A stretch of DNA of 64,000 bases. It comes from Nageia nagi (taxonomy: Eukaryota > Pinophyta). The stretch is taken from contig JBITNC010000001.1 in the NCBI GenBank assembly GCA_050084985.1, forward strand, positions 162,316,001 through 162,380,000, read 5' to 3'. The notes beneath the pieces were generated by a model. The model saw only the letters and a program-made list of their open reading frames with translations, ran no database searches and was not told the DNA's origin. This document shows, piece by piece, positions 24,560 through 35,877 of this stretch (within the stretch, counting starts at the first letter, position 1; each line of letters begins with the position of its first letter). A program made the position numbers and the translations under genes.

Positions 24560-24850
24560 GAAGGAACACATTGCATACATTTAATCCAAGGTCTTCCTAA
24601 GAGGATATTGTATTATGTAATATTCCCTTTGATGACTTCTAACATAGTTTGAACTATTTTTGATCCAACTGTAATAAGTATAGATATTGATCCAATTATT
24701 GGACATAAGGCATCATTAAAGGCTTTTAATTGTAAAGTTGGTGCCTTAATATGTGAAAATGGAATATTTATATTTTGGAAAGTAGTTGTTGATATAATAT
24801 TTATTGTAGATCCTTCATCAATTAAGATTCATTTAAACATCTTTCCATCA
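24560..24850 (-). pseudogene. retropepsin-like protease of element 2
   Basis: The active-site loop ILIDEGSTINIIS is at 24,829-24,791, and the closing block LLGRPWIKCMQCVPSTYHN is at about 24,610-24,550. Spacing between the two suits a plant Ty3 retropepsin of about 90-100 residues. The active site reads DEG rather than DTG or DSG, a variant seen in some plant elements. A stop interrupts the middle, just before YNILLGRPW. Confidence 0.75.
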
Positions 24851-27800
24851 ATATTCACTACAATATGCAATGGTGGATCAATTCTAGATGAATTTTTCTA
24901 ATGTCTTATTTCATGATCATAAAATGTAATCATTGGTTTTTGAATTTGCTTAATGTTACCTACAAGAGTAGCACAACTTTCAGGATCATTAATATCTAAC
25001 TCAAATTTTTGTAAAATATGAATCATTACATCTCGATGATCTTTTGATTGTTGTAACAAATCAAATAAAGATAATTTAACTTGTGATATTTTTAATTATT
25101 TTTGTAATGCTTCTTTGATTGACACTTTAGGATGTTGAGGTCTTAGTATTTGTGGCATTACATTTTTATTGATTCATTATTGTATTTTGTTTATTTTGAC
25201 TTTTTTGTCTCCTGGCAACACTAATCATAGAAACAAACCCTATGAAATTTGGATCATATTTATGTGTTACTTGATTTGTATTCCATGAAATATTATTTGT
25301 ATGATGTGGAAGGGGATTTTGATAAATACCTATTTCTTTATTAGGGTTTGGCAAAGGGGTATCTACCTGTAATTTTCCCTCATCAATTAAATCTTAGATC
25401 ACATGTTTCAATGAATGACATTGATTTGTATCATGACCCTTTTGTCGATGATAATTACAAAATTTATTTTCTCTATACCATTTAGTATTTTTATTTTATA
25501 TTTCATCTAATCTAAGTTTAGGTAATATTATTAAATTAGGATCTAACATTTTCTTTAAAATATCTTGAAAAGGTTCAAATAAAGGGGTAAAATTCTTAGG
25601 AGGTCTTGTATCTCTTTCAAATTTTTGGTTTTGTTTTGGCTCTTCATATTTTTTTAAGGTTGGCTTGAGTTCTTCTTTTTGGATAGATACTTTATTAGCT
25701 GGCATCACCTTATCTATTTGTATCTTAGTTTTTATATATCCTTCTCATTTTTAACCTTTTATTTTGCCATCTTGAATTTTAACTCATTCGATTACTACTA
25801 CCTAAGAGATAGCATATTCATACCTTTTATGTTGTTGCATAAGTAACATGCTAGCTATAGGTATTAAGCAAATTTGACTAAATAATTTTACTAATTCTTC
25901 TTGAGATAATGTATAAGGCATTCTTGTCGAAATTACTTGCCATCGTGAAATGAAATCATTTATTGATTCATCAAGGAATTGTTGTAATCTTGTTAGATTA
26001 GTAATAGAAGTTTTATCTTTAATATTAATCTTGAAATGTTGTAGAAAAAAGTTTACCAACTGAGAATAAGTTTTAATACTATATTCTAGCAAATTATTGT
26101 ATCAATCCATGGCTTGACTAGCAAGTGTCATGGGAAATATTCATAGCATTAAAGCATCATCATTGGTAATTAAATAACTGGAATACTTAAATTTTCTTAA
26201 ATGTTCTTTAAGATATTAATTTCCTTTAAAAGGTTCAATTTTATGGATTTCAAACTTATAAGGTATATCCTTTTGTTGAACACTTGGATGTATTGGTTCA
26301 CTACAGATTGTCTCATATAAAAGTTATCTTTTTTCTAGTTAAGCAATACTTCTTCTATCTCTTTTAACTATTTTGTTACCTTATTATCTTCTTTACCCAT
26401 TTTTGGTTGAATTTTTTGCTAAAAAGTTTTTAGGATCATTTTCTTCTTGATATCCTTGGGAGGCTTCTGGTAGTAATCCAAAATAACCTTGATTATAAGG
26501 AACAACTTGTTGTTATGGTTGTTGATAAGTTACCATTTGTGTTTGAGGAACTTGTTGTGAAGTTCTCATTACTTGTAATGGTTGTGGTACTTGATAAGTT
26601 TTTTGTACATACTATGGTTGTTGTTATTGGATCATAGGTTGATATTCTATCTTTTGACTATGAGGCAACATTTATGTGATAAGTTGATAATTTGGTACCT
26701 TGCACTTGGGGATAAGATATAGCTTGTTGATTTGGTTGTTGAGTATATGATTGTTGTTGAAATTATGGAACCACTTGTTGATTTTGAGATGCTTGAATGA
26801 CTTGTGAATTTAGTTGCTGAATAGGTAAATACCTATTTTGAAATATAGGTTGTTGTAACTGAACTTATGGTTGTTGATATGAAGTTTGATATTGATGTGG
26901 CATTGTTTGAATCTACTTTTGTTGAGGCATTTGTTGTAAAGGAATTATTTGAGGAATAGATTATCCTTCTTGTACATAAGAAATAAAATTTTATGGTTGA
27001 TTTTATTTATCACTTAAAGCTAATCCTTGTGTTGATTTGTAATAGGGATTTACTTGTATGTTTTGTGCTTGTGATGTTAAGGTTTGTGTTTTTGGAGTTT
27101 GTAGTACTAGTATTATACTTTGAATTGGTTGACTTATTGTATGAACAATATAAGCTTATTATTAATACATTGGTTATTTTCTTTTTGTTGCACCTATACC
27201 ACATGACCTTGTGTTTGCACTTGTGGTCTTATAGGAGTTTGATTTTGTTGAGACATATATAAGATATATTCATATCTAGGTGTTTTAGGATTTTGATTTT
27301 CTTGTAGAATAACTAAATTATATTTTATTTGTGATGGCATTAGGAATTGTTGGATCATCGCTAATGTATTTTTAATTTGAGATGGAAATTGTTGTTGAAT
27401 ATCATAAGCTTGTAATACAACTTGAGGATCTCCTATCTATTGAAAAGGTATTGGATATTGTTGAGTAAACTTAATTAAATCTTGTTCCTTTTTTGCTTCT
27501 AAAGGTCAATCATATTCTTCTAAATTTTGTTGGAACTCTTCTTGTGTAAGTTTTGGTAATGCTTTTTCCTTTGTATGCATATATGAAGGAATTGGTTGTA
27601 ACATTTGTCATTTACTACTAGATTCTGGTAACTCTAATAATTTTTTAAATGGCATAATTTGCAAATCTAAGTGCATTGTTGATGTAACAAGATTCTTATA
27701 AGGGTTTTGTTTAGGTTGTAAAAGTTTATGAGGATTATAAAATGAAGTAAATCCTTCTAAATTTTGTGACATAGGACTAGTTGTATGTATAGATACCTTA

Positions 27801-28358
27801 TCATACATGTTTTGCATCTCTCTTGAAATTGTTGATGGTGTATAATATGATCATCTAACATAGGATAGAATAGATGAACCATTTGATAAATATTTCTTAA
27901 CTTTTACATACTTTAGTTTAAACACTCCCTTTTGCAATACAAGGTCAGTTGTATGTGTACTCGATGGGAATTTTAATTTGTTTGAAATTGGTACAAATGA
28001 ATCTAAAGGTAATTCATCTAAATCATAATCAGTACCACATGGAAAAATACTATGAACATGAGAAGAAGCTTGAGGTATACATAATTGAGTTAATTTTCTT
28101 CTAGCTTCTATCAACGTAAGATCATGCTCCATATATGTTTCTTATTTTGTATTAAATATTTCAATATTTTCTTTTTCAAAAGATTCTTGAATTGAATTAG
28201 TTTCAAAATCTTCCAGATACACTTCTTGAAGTAATGGTGAAATATTTGATTCACGAAGTGGAACTTGTTGTAGTGAATATAAACTAGTTCTATTTATTTC
28301 TTCTAAATTAATGGAAGTTCTCTACCTTATCGAGCCGTTGAGAATGAGTTTGGACCAT
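24851..28358 (-). pseudogene. gag of element 2 with long Gln-rich N-terminal region (broken)
   Basis: A likely start ATG is on the minus strand at 28,358 (MVQTHSQRLDKVEN), after which the frame shifts. N-terminal pieces at 28,132-27,851 and 27,817-27,608 have no known domain. At 27,450-26,400 the translation is extremely Gln/Pro/Tyr-rich (QQMPQQ, NQQVVP, FQQQSYTQQPNQQ). The capsid (retrotransposon gag, PF03732-like) lies at 26,280-25,802: FEIHKIEPFKGN, SQAMDWYNNLLEYS-like text (Trp codon now a stop) and DESINDFISRWQVIS. Near 25,440 comes NFCNYHRQKGHDTNQC, the Tat-type C..H...GH.T..C motif, then DLIDEGK. About 1,100 codons in all. Confidence 0.75.
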
Positions 28359-29900
28359 ATTTCAAAAACATACAACACAACTAAGGTATATATTTTTTAA
28401 CTTTTATGATTTTTATATGTACGAGAAAATAATTATGCGCAAACATCCTACATGCATGCATATACTTGTTGATATGTTTATCTTATCTTAAACTAGTAAT
28501 TGTAACAAAAAATCTTTTTTTTAGATTATTTCTAATGTAATTTTAGTTTTTCCTAAATTTGTTTGTTCTAGTCAAGTATTTTAATAGGGTTAGCTGGTAT
28601 TACTAAAGGATGTTTAAAGCAAAGTCACATCTTGGTACCTAAAAAATATACTTATATTTAACAAATAAAAATAAAATAAAATATAAAAGTATCACAAAAT
28701 GCAACTTAATAAATAAATATACTTATGCAAATTATCCCTCCAAGCATCCATGTCTATTTTTATCTTTATTTTAATGTGATACAAATAAAATTTTAATTAA
28801 ATGAATCTTGATATAAAAACCCCTATTGTTCTTTTTAGTTATTATGTTAAGTGAGATTCATTAACCAACTTTAAATGAGATTCATTAACTTCTTCCAGCT
28901 ATGGAAGTATTATGTGTGGTAAGTTACCTCTTCTTACTAGTCACATTCAACCTTCAACCTCCATTGGAGTGGTAATGGAAAACTTAGTAAGAAGCCATTA
29001 TGTGTAGATAAATTATTTAAAATAAAATTCAATTACTCCTCTAAGAGTTACATATCCCTTTGACCTCCATTGGAGTGGTAAAGGTAGACATCTTCAAGAG
29101 TGTTAATGTGAGGTTCATTCCAAAACAAAGTGAATTCATTTCCTCTTTCATACTTTTCTTAGCTTGCTTAGGATCACTAAGAGTGCAAGAGCAGAGACCT
29201 ACTCATAGAATGAAAGTTTTAAATGTGAAAATATCCCAAATAATTAATGTACTATTTAATTATTCAACTACCCAAAATCTCAATTCATTTACCTTAAGTT
29301 CATTCCAAACTTAATTATTATTCATTTACCCCTTACAATTGTGGAAGTAACTTAATTCAATTCTTTCCAAATTATGTGAAAACATGAATAAGGTTCATTA
29401 TTTTTTTATTATGAAATCCATTCTGGTCACCTAAGATCGCCTTTTAGTGTAAAGGGAGAGCATATATGAATAATATAACAAAAGTTTTTTGTATGAGTAT
29501 AATGATCCCTAAAAAAATGAAACCCCAAAAAATACTTAAATATCAAATCACTTTTCATATGTAAAATAACTTTAACATTTCAACTACCCTTTCCTATATG
29601 CACTCTAAGCAAAGAAATCATAGACAAATTGTATATTATTTGCCTCTTTTCATTTAGTGCCTAGATACTAAAATGTAAAAGGGTATTATGGCACCTGTAC
29701 TCCAATCACTAACATTCTAGACCAGTCACTGGCATTCAATATTAGTCACGAATGTTTGATTATAATTTCTAGCATTTCCTATAGAGTTCTTGCAAAAACA
29801 TAGATTATAGAATTTGAATTTAGTAAACTAGATAAATCAAATTGATAACAGATGATAGAGAAATTAGAATCAAATATGATAAAGCAAACTCCCTATCTTC
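28359..29900 (-). other. 5' leader of element 2
   Basis: Noncoding interval between primer-binding site and gag. It includes two similar blocks, each containing cctccattggagtggtaa (near 28,957 and 29,068), so a short duplication occurred here. A plus-strand open frame at 29,060-29,314 has no supporting features and looks like chance. Confidence 0.5.
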
Positions 29901-29928
29901 AGAGGTTCAAGCCCTCCTTATAGCACCA
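29901..29928 (-). other. primer-binding site of element 2 (extended tRNA match)
   Basis: The minus strand begins TGGTGCTATAAGGAGG four bases inside the LTR end. Read on the plus strand, the 28 bases look like a tRNA 3' end: a T-arm GAGG-TTCAAGC-CCTC, a seven-base acceptor strand TTATAGC, discriminator A and CCA. I cannot assign the tRNA by eye. It is not the initiator-Met type used by the nested copia element. Confidence 0.65.
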
Positions 29929-29932
29929 AAAA

Positions 29933-30806
29933 TGTTAGACAAAAAATTAACCCTATTATTAAACAAGAAAAATATAGTTAATACAAATTGAAATTTTATT
30001 AATTTTTTGGAAGATATCAGTATTACAAATTACAAATCACTAGATCCAGTTGCCTTATGAAATGGCTTTTTTCAAATGCATGTATAAAATAGGTTGTTCA
30101 AGTATATGGATGGAAAGTCATCAGCAACCCTTATCAGAATGCTAACAACTGAGGTGGAATGTTGATGCTCGATATTAAGTTGATGGTATTTTTGTAGCTT
30201 TGAATTTTTTGACTAATTTGAATCACTCCTCAATTATATCTTTGACCATATGTGTCATAGATATCTCCAAATTTTGTTACATCTCAACACCTGTGGACCC
30301 TATACACATGCTCAAATAAAACATTAAAAATACCTACACTTCTTAAAATCTTAACATAATGTAGTAAAAACATGTAACAGTAATAAAATCAAAATAAACC
30401 TTGTAATGGTTTGGTTCTATCCTCATTTTGATAGCATAAGTTTACTTCAAATTTCCAATCCCTATTGTCTATTTACTATAGGTATTTATAGATGTTCTAA
30501 TGGGTACTTGTGGAATTCTTTAAGGTTGGAAAGGGGGGGGGGGTCAAATTTTATCACTAGCTCAAAATAGAGAATGGCTTATGCATCTAGTGCTAATACA
30601 GGTAATGAATAACCCTCTCTATCCCCAGTTTCTCGAAGAAGATGAGAGTTATTGTTCATCTTCTATTTTTTTTATTACAGAGTCACCAATGATCATAAGC
30701 AGATGCTAGCAACCTTTATTGATCACTAGTGATTGTATCCTAATCATCAACATTTTAAGTCTTTTGAATTTTTAATGTATAAGTGGATTGTATTTTGATG
30801 TCTACA
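29933..30806 (-). repeat. 5' LTR of element 2
   Basis: 874 bp with ends TGTAGACA...TGTCTAACA on the minus strand. A minus-strand TATAAATA lies at 30,483-30,490, about 320 bp into the LTR. A poly-G run of about 11 at 30,532-30,543 is absent as such from the partner LTR, which has a shorter run. Confidence 0.88.
30483..30490 (-). promoter_or_regulatory. TATA box in the element 2 5' LTR
   Basis: TATAAATA on the minus strand, conserved at the same place in the 3' LTR (8,408-8,415). Probable core promoter of the element, by position. Confidence 0.45.
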
Positions 30807-30811
30807 ATTTG
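30807..30811. repeat. target-site duplication (right copy) of element 2
   Basis: atttg, identical to 7,853-7,857. The sequence to its right is gag of element 1. Confidence 0.8.
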
Positions 30812-31276
30812 GACCCTAAATGACATTAGGTAGATATGATACTATCATTTTTCTAATAGCACGATATTTGAAATGGATATAAAATTTTTAGATAAACTAA
30901 ACATAACAATTAATGGACTTATCAGGTAAAGAAAAATATCATTTGAGTGCATCACCTTTGAATGTTGTAAGTATTTTCATATGATCCATAGGTTCTCCCT
31001 CACCTCTATATTGATCAAAAATAAGTTTTACTTGCAAATTAGGTGCCCTTGTGTTACATATCTTATGGCATAATGGATTTGAAACTCTAGACATGGTTGG
31101 AATAGCACCAACAGATTGATAGTTGCCCCCAATGTTAGAGGCATCACTTTGATTTTCATTTTGTAAAGCATTTTCTTTAGATTAGCTTTGGTGACATCAT
31201 CAAAGCTATTGACCATTGCAAGAAATTTGATGGGTTCCATTTCTAAAAACACTAAAAAAATTGATATTAGTCCCAT
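30812..31276 (-). pseudogene. gag of element 1, 5' part (right of the insertion)
   Basis: The minus-strand frame opens near 31,276 (MGLISIF; an internal Met starts MEPIKFLAMVNSFDDVTKA). It continues, with stops, through YRGEGEPMDHMKILTTFKGD and YFSLPDKSINCYV near 31,000-30,900. The phrase GDALK.YFSLP..SI matches the capsid region of plant Ty3 gag. It is interrupted at 30,811 by element 2. Confidence 0.65.
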
Positions 31277-31336
31277 CCAAAACCCTAGGGTTTTGGTGCA
31301 ACTATGAAGGATATGGTAATGTATTAAAAAAATATT

Positions 31337-31346
31337 GGGTTCACCA
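31337..31346 (-). other. primer-binding site of element 1
   Basis: TGGTGAACCC on the minus strand just inside the LTR end. The element at 62,110 has TGGTGAACCT in the same position. The primer tRNA is not assigned. Confidence 0.55.
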
Positions 31347-31349
31347 ATT

Positions 31350-32082
31350 TTTATAACTAAAAAATAATAATAAAATATTATTAATTAGGGTTATTTAGAG
31401 AATATTCAATTAACCAATTTAACCATGAAATAACATAAAAGTGATAATACAAATGATGATAATGATCTATTTGACCTTAACCTATCAAAACTAGATTTAT
31501 GAAAGATACAAACATGTACTTTACCTATGATGGTAAATGGAGGTGATATTTAGATGAAAGGGGATGAATGGCAAGCCTCTTTGAAAAATAGAGCTAGATA
31601 TCTAAACTCCACCTAGCATTGATGCTAGGAATCCAATGATGTTTCTTGGTTACCTTTCTATTTTAGCCTCTCCCTTTACTCGATGTCATTATCTTGCCTT
31701 TGATGCTTAGAATATCACTCATACATGAGTAAAAGATGGAATATAAAGCTCAAAGTATTATAATTTACAAAAATGATAGGTGGCATTAAGAAATGCCAGT
31801 TAATAATGACACAAGTAATTGCCACCTATCAAGGATTTAGGATTGTGTTAGATCATGTCATTTCTATGATCATGCACACCCTTCCATCTTTATAAGTAAT
31901 AGGTAAATTACCAAGGCTCCTCCTTGGGCTTATTGTGATGTCGATGGACCTGTTACCACAAAATATAAAGGTATATGAAAGTGCACATTGATAAAGGTAT
32001 TTATTTAATAAATTAAATAATAATTTCAAATAACTAAAAAGGGTATTTTAATTAAAATAAAATTCCTTTTTAGGTGTTAACA
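31350..32082 (-). repeat. 5' LTR of element 1
   Basis: About 733 bp, TGTTAACACC... on the minus strand, ending near TTATAA. Colinear with the 983-bp LTR at 62,110-63,092 but lacking an internal block of about 250-300 bp. The right flank is aggtg. Confidence 0.8.
31887..31893 (-). promoter_or_regulatory. TATA box in the element 1 LTR
   Basis: TATAAAG on the minus strand, followed by GATGGAAGGGTGTGCATGAT. Both motif and downstream sequence are conserved at 62,299 in the related LTR, which supports a functional promoter element. Confidence 0.45.
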
Positions 32083-32109
32083 AGGTGAATATTACATAAT
32101 CTTGATCAA

Positions 32110-33200
32110 CAATGCCACCATGGAAGTTCTTGAAGAAGGTATGGACATCCATCAAACAATAGTTGAAAATGGTTTTTTTTATCAAATATTGTTATTGTGA
32201 ATGCTAATATGCATGATGTAATTATTATTTAATAGATTAAAATGATTAAATTTTTTGATAAAATATATCATCAAAATACAATCCAGTGGAATGTAATGAT
32301 CACAAGATAAGCAAAAAATAGGTTTTTTCAGTTTGTTATAAAAGAAAATTCATGATATATATAATAAGAAATAATTAAAATATTTCACATAATTATTATA
32401 TATTTGTAATCAATATTTAACATAAAAATTATTTTTTTACAATTGATTCTCAAGTGCTTCATTAGATCAAAGAGTTTACAGTCAATGAACTTGCATTTAC
32501 TGAAGTATGTATTATATGGATTTTTTGCATACATTAAAGGAATGTACTTGATGTTATGCAAAAATACATAAGTATATATTCTACTTGCATGCAAAATATA
32601 TGTATTTTTCTAGTTACATATAAATATATTTATTATTCTATAATGAAAAATTTTAATTATACACATGAGGTACAATAATAGTTTTCCAATATGCATGATG
32701 TAAATATTATTTAATGAACTAAAATGGTTAAATTATTTGATAAAATATATCATCAAAATGCAATCCAATTGAATGCAATTATCTTAATATATACAAAAAA
32801 TTGATTTTTAGGTACAAACATTTGTGAACGAATAGTTGAAACTAGTTTTTCATCAAATATTATTGTTTTCAATGCCTTTATAGACATGTATACAAAATAT
32901 GAAACAATAAGTAAGGCTCAAAAACTATTTGACAATGGGGTTTAATAAAACATAACATCTATTAAAGAGTAGTTAAAAATGGATTTTCATCAAATGTTAT
33001 TGTGAGTGCCTTGGTAGATATGTATGTACGCAAAATTTTGAAGAATACACAAGGGTTGATAAATTATTTGACATAGAAGCTTTAACAAAAGGTATGGAAA
33101 TCCACCAAAGAGTTGTTAAAATGGTTTTTCATTTAATTTTGTTGTTGTATTTTTCTTGGTGTAAATGTATACAAAATATTATAAAAATATTTGATAAGAT
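32110..33200 (+). pseudogene. PPR gene debris (several decayed PPR motifs)
   Basis: Plus-strand pieces read LEEGMDIHQTIVENGFF near 32,130, then CERIVETSFSSNIIVFNAF and IDMYTKYETISKAQKLFD at 32,825-32,935. SALVDMYV follows near 32,995 and KGMEIHQRVVKMVF near 33,085. These are PLS-class pentatricopeptide repeat phrases (EG..IH..IV..GF..N..V..ALIDMYAKCG.I..A..LFD). Organelle RNA-binding PPR proteins carry long runs of such motifs; here only isolated fragments separated by stops remain. Two blocks of about 95 bp (32,210 and 32,690) containing gataaaatatatcatcaaaa are also direct repeats. Confidence 0.6.
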
Positions 33201-34635
33201 GAAAATTCATCTATCGTAAATTATACAAATACATAAACATTACTCAATTAAAGGAGCAACATATTTTTCATGAGATACAAAACTCATGTGCATGTTCACA
33301 AAACTTATATGTAGTTTTAGCTTCATAAATCTACAACTAAGTTTTCTTTGATATATTAATTCTATTGGATTAGGTTTGAGAATATGATCAAATAATCATA
33401 GAGAAGTGGATGGTACCCACAAAATTTGTCAGTTAATATGTCAGAGTATCATAAGCCACACACCATTGTCAGATTATCAAGGGGGGGGGGAGTTCCTTAG
33501 CTAGCCAACTCCAGATCCTTTCTAAACTAGTGGGATGTAAATTATGGAAAAAAAGATGTATGTTGGTTAAGAACCATTTTCCAATAAGTAAAAATTTTAT
33601 TTGATGGGTATGATGGAATAAATGTGTTTAAACTAAAGTAGAAGATTGATGATCACTTGTAGTGATAGTTGCAATATGCACTTTCATGCAACACACAAAA
33701 TTATCCTTCTTATGCATAAAATTATTTCTTCTTATTAGCTTATTTTTATTAGCTCGTCTAATTATTTTAAACATTTGAGACTTCAAGTATTTTGTACTAG
33801 AGATTAATATATCATAACATTAAGAAAAACCACCCATTTCCATTTGCTCAATTGGTAAGATGACCCACATTACTACTCAAGTCATGACTATTTCCAAGAA
33901 TTTAATCCTCCCTTAATTGCACAAACTTTTAGTGAAGGTTTGTAATGGAAGACCAACACATCCCTATTTTCATAGAATAACTTTGATTCTTACAATTGTA
34001 AGTTTTTTAAACTACAATATCTTTATTCTCTAGAAAAAAAAACTATGCCCTTTCTATCAGGGATCAAATTTGAAGCATTGCTTCAATTTTTTTCAAGGGT
34101 CAATTTTTATGATGCCCTTCTTTAATGAAAGTTTAAAAATTATATCATCCTTTATTTGGATTATTTATAAAATATTTTCCTTCATAATATCATATAAAAA
34201 ATCTTATTAAGTTTTTTAAGAATCATGTAAGAACTTGATATGTCTATACATAGATGTAAGTGTCACCCAAAATGAATCACATGAATCAAGATAGTGATTG
34301 TTATTCATTGTGTCAATGATTCCATGTACTTGTATCATATTTGGTTGCAACTCAAGCTTTCTTATGTGTCTAAGGAATCTCTTATTGTTGGATATAGGAA
34401 ATTAGTCTAGGATTCTAGACTCATTACTCTCTATTATCTAGAATCCTTCCATGGCTTCTAGTTTGATATATTTTTCATCCTATATGTTCCAAGTGGCTTA
34501 TTCATATCCTATATTCATTTTTAAAACACATAAGCAAAATATCAAAACTATAGTTGTATAGTTGTCAAATTTATTTTATTGTAAATAACTTTGTAGATAA
34601 TACTTACTTTTTTCCAAGAATTTGGTATTAAAAAT
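33201..34635. other. AT-rich intergenic sequence, no gene
   Basis: Stops in all frames. The notable features are an 11-base G run at 33,480-33,490 and T-rich stretches. No domain or RNA gene was recognised. Confidence 0.5.
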
Positions 34636-34639
34636 AGTT

Positions 34640-35020
34640 TTCTCTATCACCCAAGTTCAATAAAGTTCTTTATTATGTTCATGTTTTAATAATTTGCATT
34701 AACCTATGTGAGTATAAGGCTTTTAATTTTGATTTTGGATTATTTTTAATATTTATGGAGATGGTGTTTTTCCTAGTTGTATCATACATTGTAAAAAGGA
34801 GAGAAATCACTTCAATTATGATAGTGTTGCTCCTCAAATTCTTATTTGAGTACATACCTAAGGTTTACCATTCAATCTATCTCATGCAAAGGATGCAAAG
34901 AGAAACAAATTATATTTTTGGTATAGTATGGTGGGATTTTAGCCTAAACTTGATAGCATATTTTATTATATCTCATGTAAGTTGGTATGTACCATTGACA
35001 ACTTTGATGAATTTTTTCCA
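34640..35020 (+). pseudogene. cyclic nucleotide-gated channel (CNGC)-like exon fragment
   Basis: A 103-codon plus-strand frame (34,755-35,066) reads LLLKFLFEYIPKVYHSIYLM near 34,825 and WWDFSLNLIAYFIISHVSW near 34,930. This follows the S4-S5 region of plant CNGCs (family pattern: ...FFQYIPR..RIYPL..E..RT.G...E.AWAGAAFNLFLYMLASHV.GA.WY). Hydrophobic segments before and within fit S4/S5 helices. No pore, cyclic-nucleotide-binding domain or other exons were found nearby, so this is an isolated exon or pseudogene fragment. Confidence 0.55.
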
Positions 35021-35069
35021 TATTTTAATTACCATGTCTATTTTTTTCCCTAATATAAACTTTTAAGAA

Positions 35070-35875
35070 TATACACATGGTGTTTTTATTTTGATCAAAT
35101 TATAATAATGAATTAAACCATCTACATGACAATTGGGTAAGGAATAATGAATGCTTCTAGACCCTTATTAATGTAAGGCTTCCATTACAAAACTTATACT
35201 TGTAGGAAAAATGGGTTGAAGTCTAAGATTTTTCTCCTCATCTACCAAACAATAGAGTTTTGTAAATTTGATTCATCAAATAATTAGTTCGCTCAATCAT
35301 TTCAAAGTAGTAAATATGAATAGAAACTATTTTTACTTGGTTAAATTTTTTTTTAGGTTTTGATGGGTTTGTAAGTTCTATTTTAAGTAAAATCTCTTGT
35401 AAATCTTATGAGAATTTGGATATTTCTTATATCATGCATCACTTGAACATAGAAATGATTATGTGTCTAAGGTGTAGCCTCTTTGTACTGATTACCCTAC
35501 TATTATGTTAATTTATCTCTTGTTATGAATGTAGATGGATTGGAGGATATTGATGGTATCCTTTTACACATGCACAATAAGATAAATATTACTATGCTAG
35601 CAAGTGTATGAATTATATTTTAAATTAAAAACTTTTTATAATGTGGGACACTTAATGACATATTATGATCTTATTTCCATCTCATGTGTAAGATTATGAA
35701 TTGGAGCACTATATTGATTGTGGTAAGCTTTTTCTTAGCCTAGTTTGGTTAAAAAATAAAAAGAAAAGCTTTATTTGCCTTCTAGATATTTTGAAGGTAT
35801 TTGCAAAAAAGAGTGCATAGCTATTTGCAAAGACATATAAGAGGATATCAAGTTGCATTTACTAGGAAGGCAATG
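35070..35875. other. intergenic, no gene seen
   Basis: AT-rich with scattered stops; nothing recognisable. Confidence 0.5.
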
Positions 35876-35877
35876 AA

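Larger units (their letters stand above)
7858..30806 (-). mobile_element. Element 2: giant Tat-lineage Ty3 element carrying an antisense PMD frame
   Basis: LTRs at 7,858-8,740 and 29,933-30,806 bound a unit with a 5-bp target duplication (atttg). Read on the minus strand: 5' LTR, 28-base primer-binding site, about 1.5 kb leader, gag, protease, RT, RNase H, second RNase H, integrase, about 3 kb of noncoding sequence, a PMD frame on the opposite strand, polypurine tract, 3' LTR. Total length is 22.9 kb, or about 17.8 kb without the nested copia element. Size, dual RNase H and an antisense frame between pol and the 3' LTR are features known in the Tat lineage (Ogre-, RIRE2-, Retand- and Grande-type elements). 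LTRs differ by roughly 10-13% by eye, so the insertion is old. Confidence 0.88.
1431..32082 (-). mobile_element. Element 1: old Ty3/gypsy (Tat-lineage) retrotransposon, interrupted by element 2
   Basis: Read right to left: 5' LTR (31,350-32,082), primer-binding site, gag (31,276-30,807, then 7,857 to about 7,150), protease, reverse transcriptase, RNase H, a second archaeal-type RNase H, integrase, polypurine tract and a truncated 3' LTR. The element proper is about 7.7 kb; 7,858-30,806 is a later insertion into its gag. Two RNase H domains place it in the Tat lineage of plant Ty3 elements (family knowledge). It is non-autonomous: protease, RT, second RNase H and integrase each show a substituted active-site residue, besides many stops. 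No target duplication could be confirmed; the right flank is aggtg. Confidence 0.8.

Noticed and set aside
26993-27262. Plus-strand hydrophobic frame of 89 codons
   Set aside because: It is the complement of the Gln/Asn-rich gag region of element 2; hydrophobic codons are a by-product.
29060-29314. Plus-strand 84-codon frame in the element 2 leader
   Set aside because: No homology text, lies in a retroelement leader and overlaps a local duplication.
29901-29928. A tRNA gene
   Set aside because: Only the 3' arm and CCA are present and they abut an LTR; encoded CCA is not expected in a plant nuclear tRNA gene. It is a primer-binding site.
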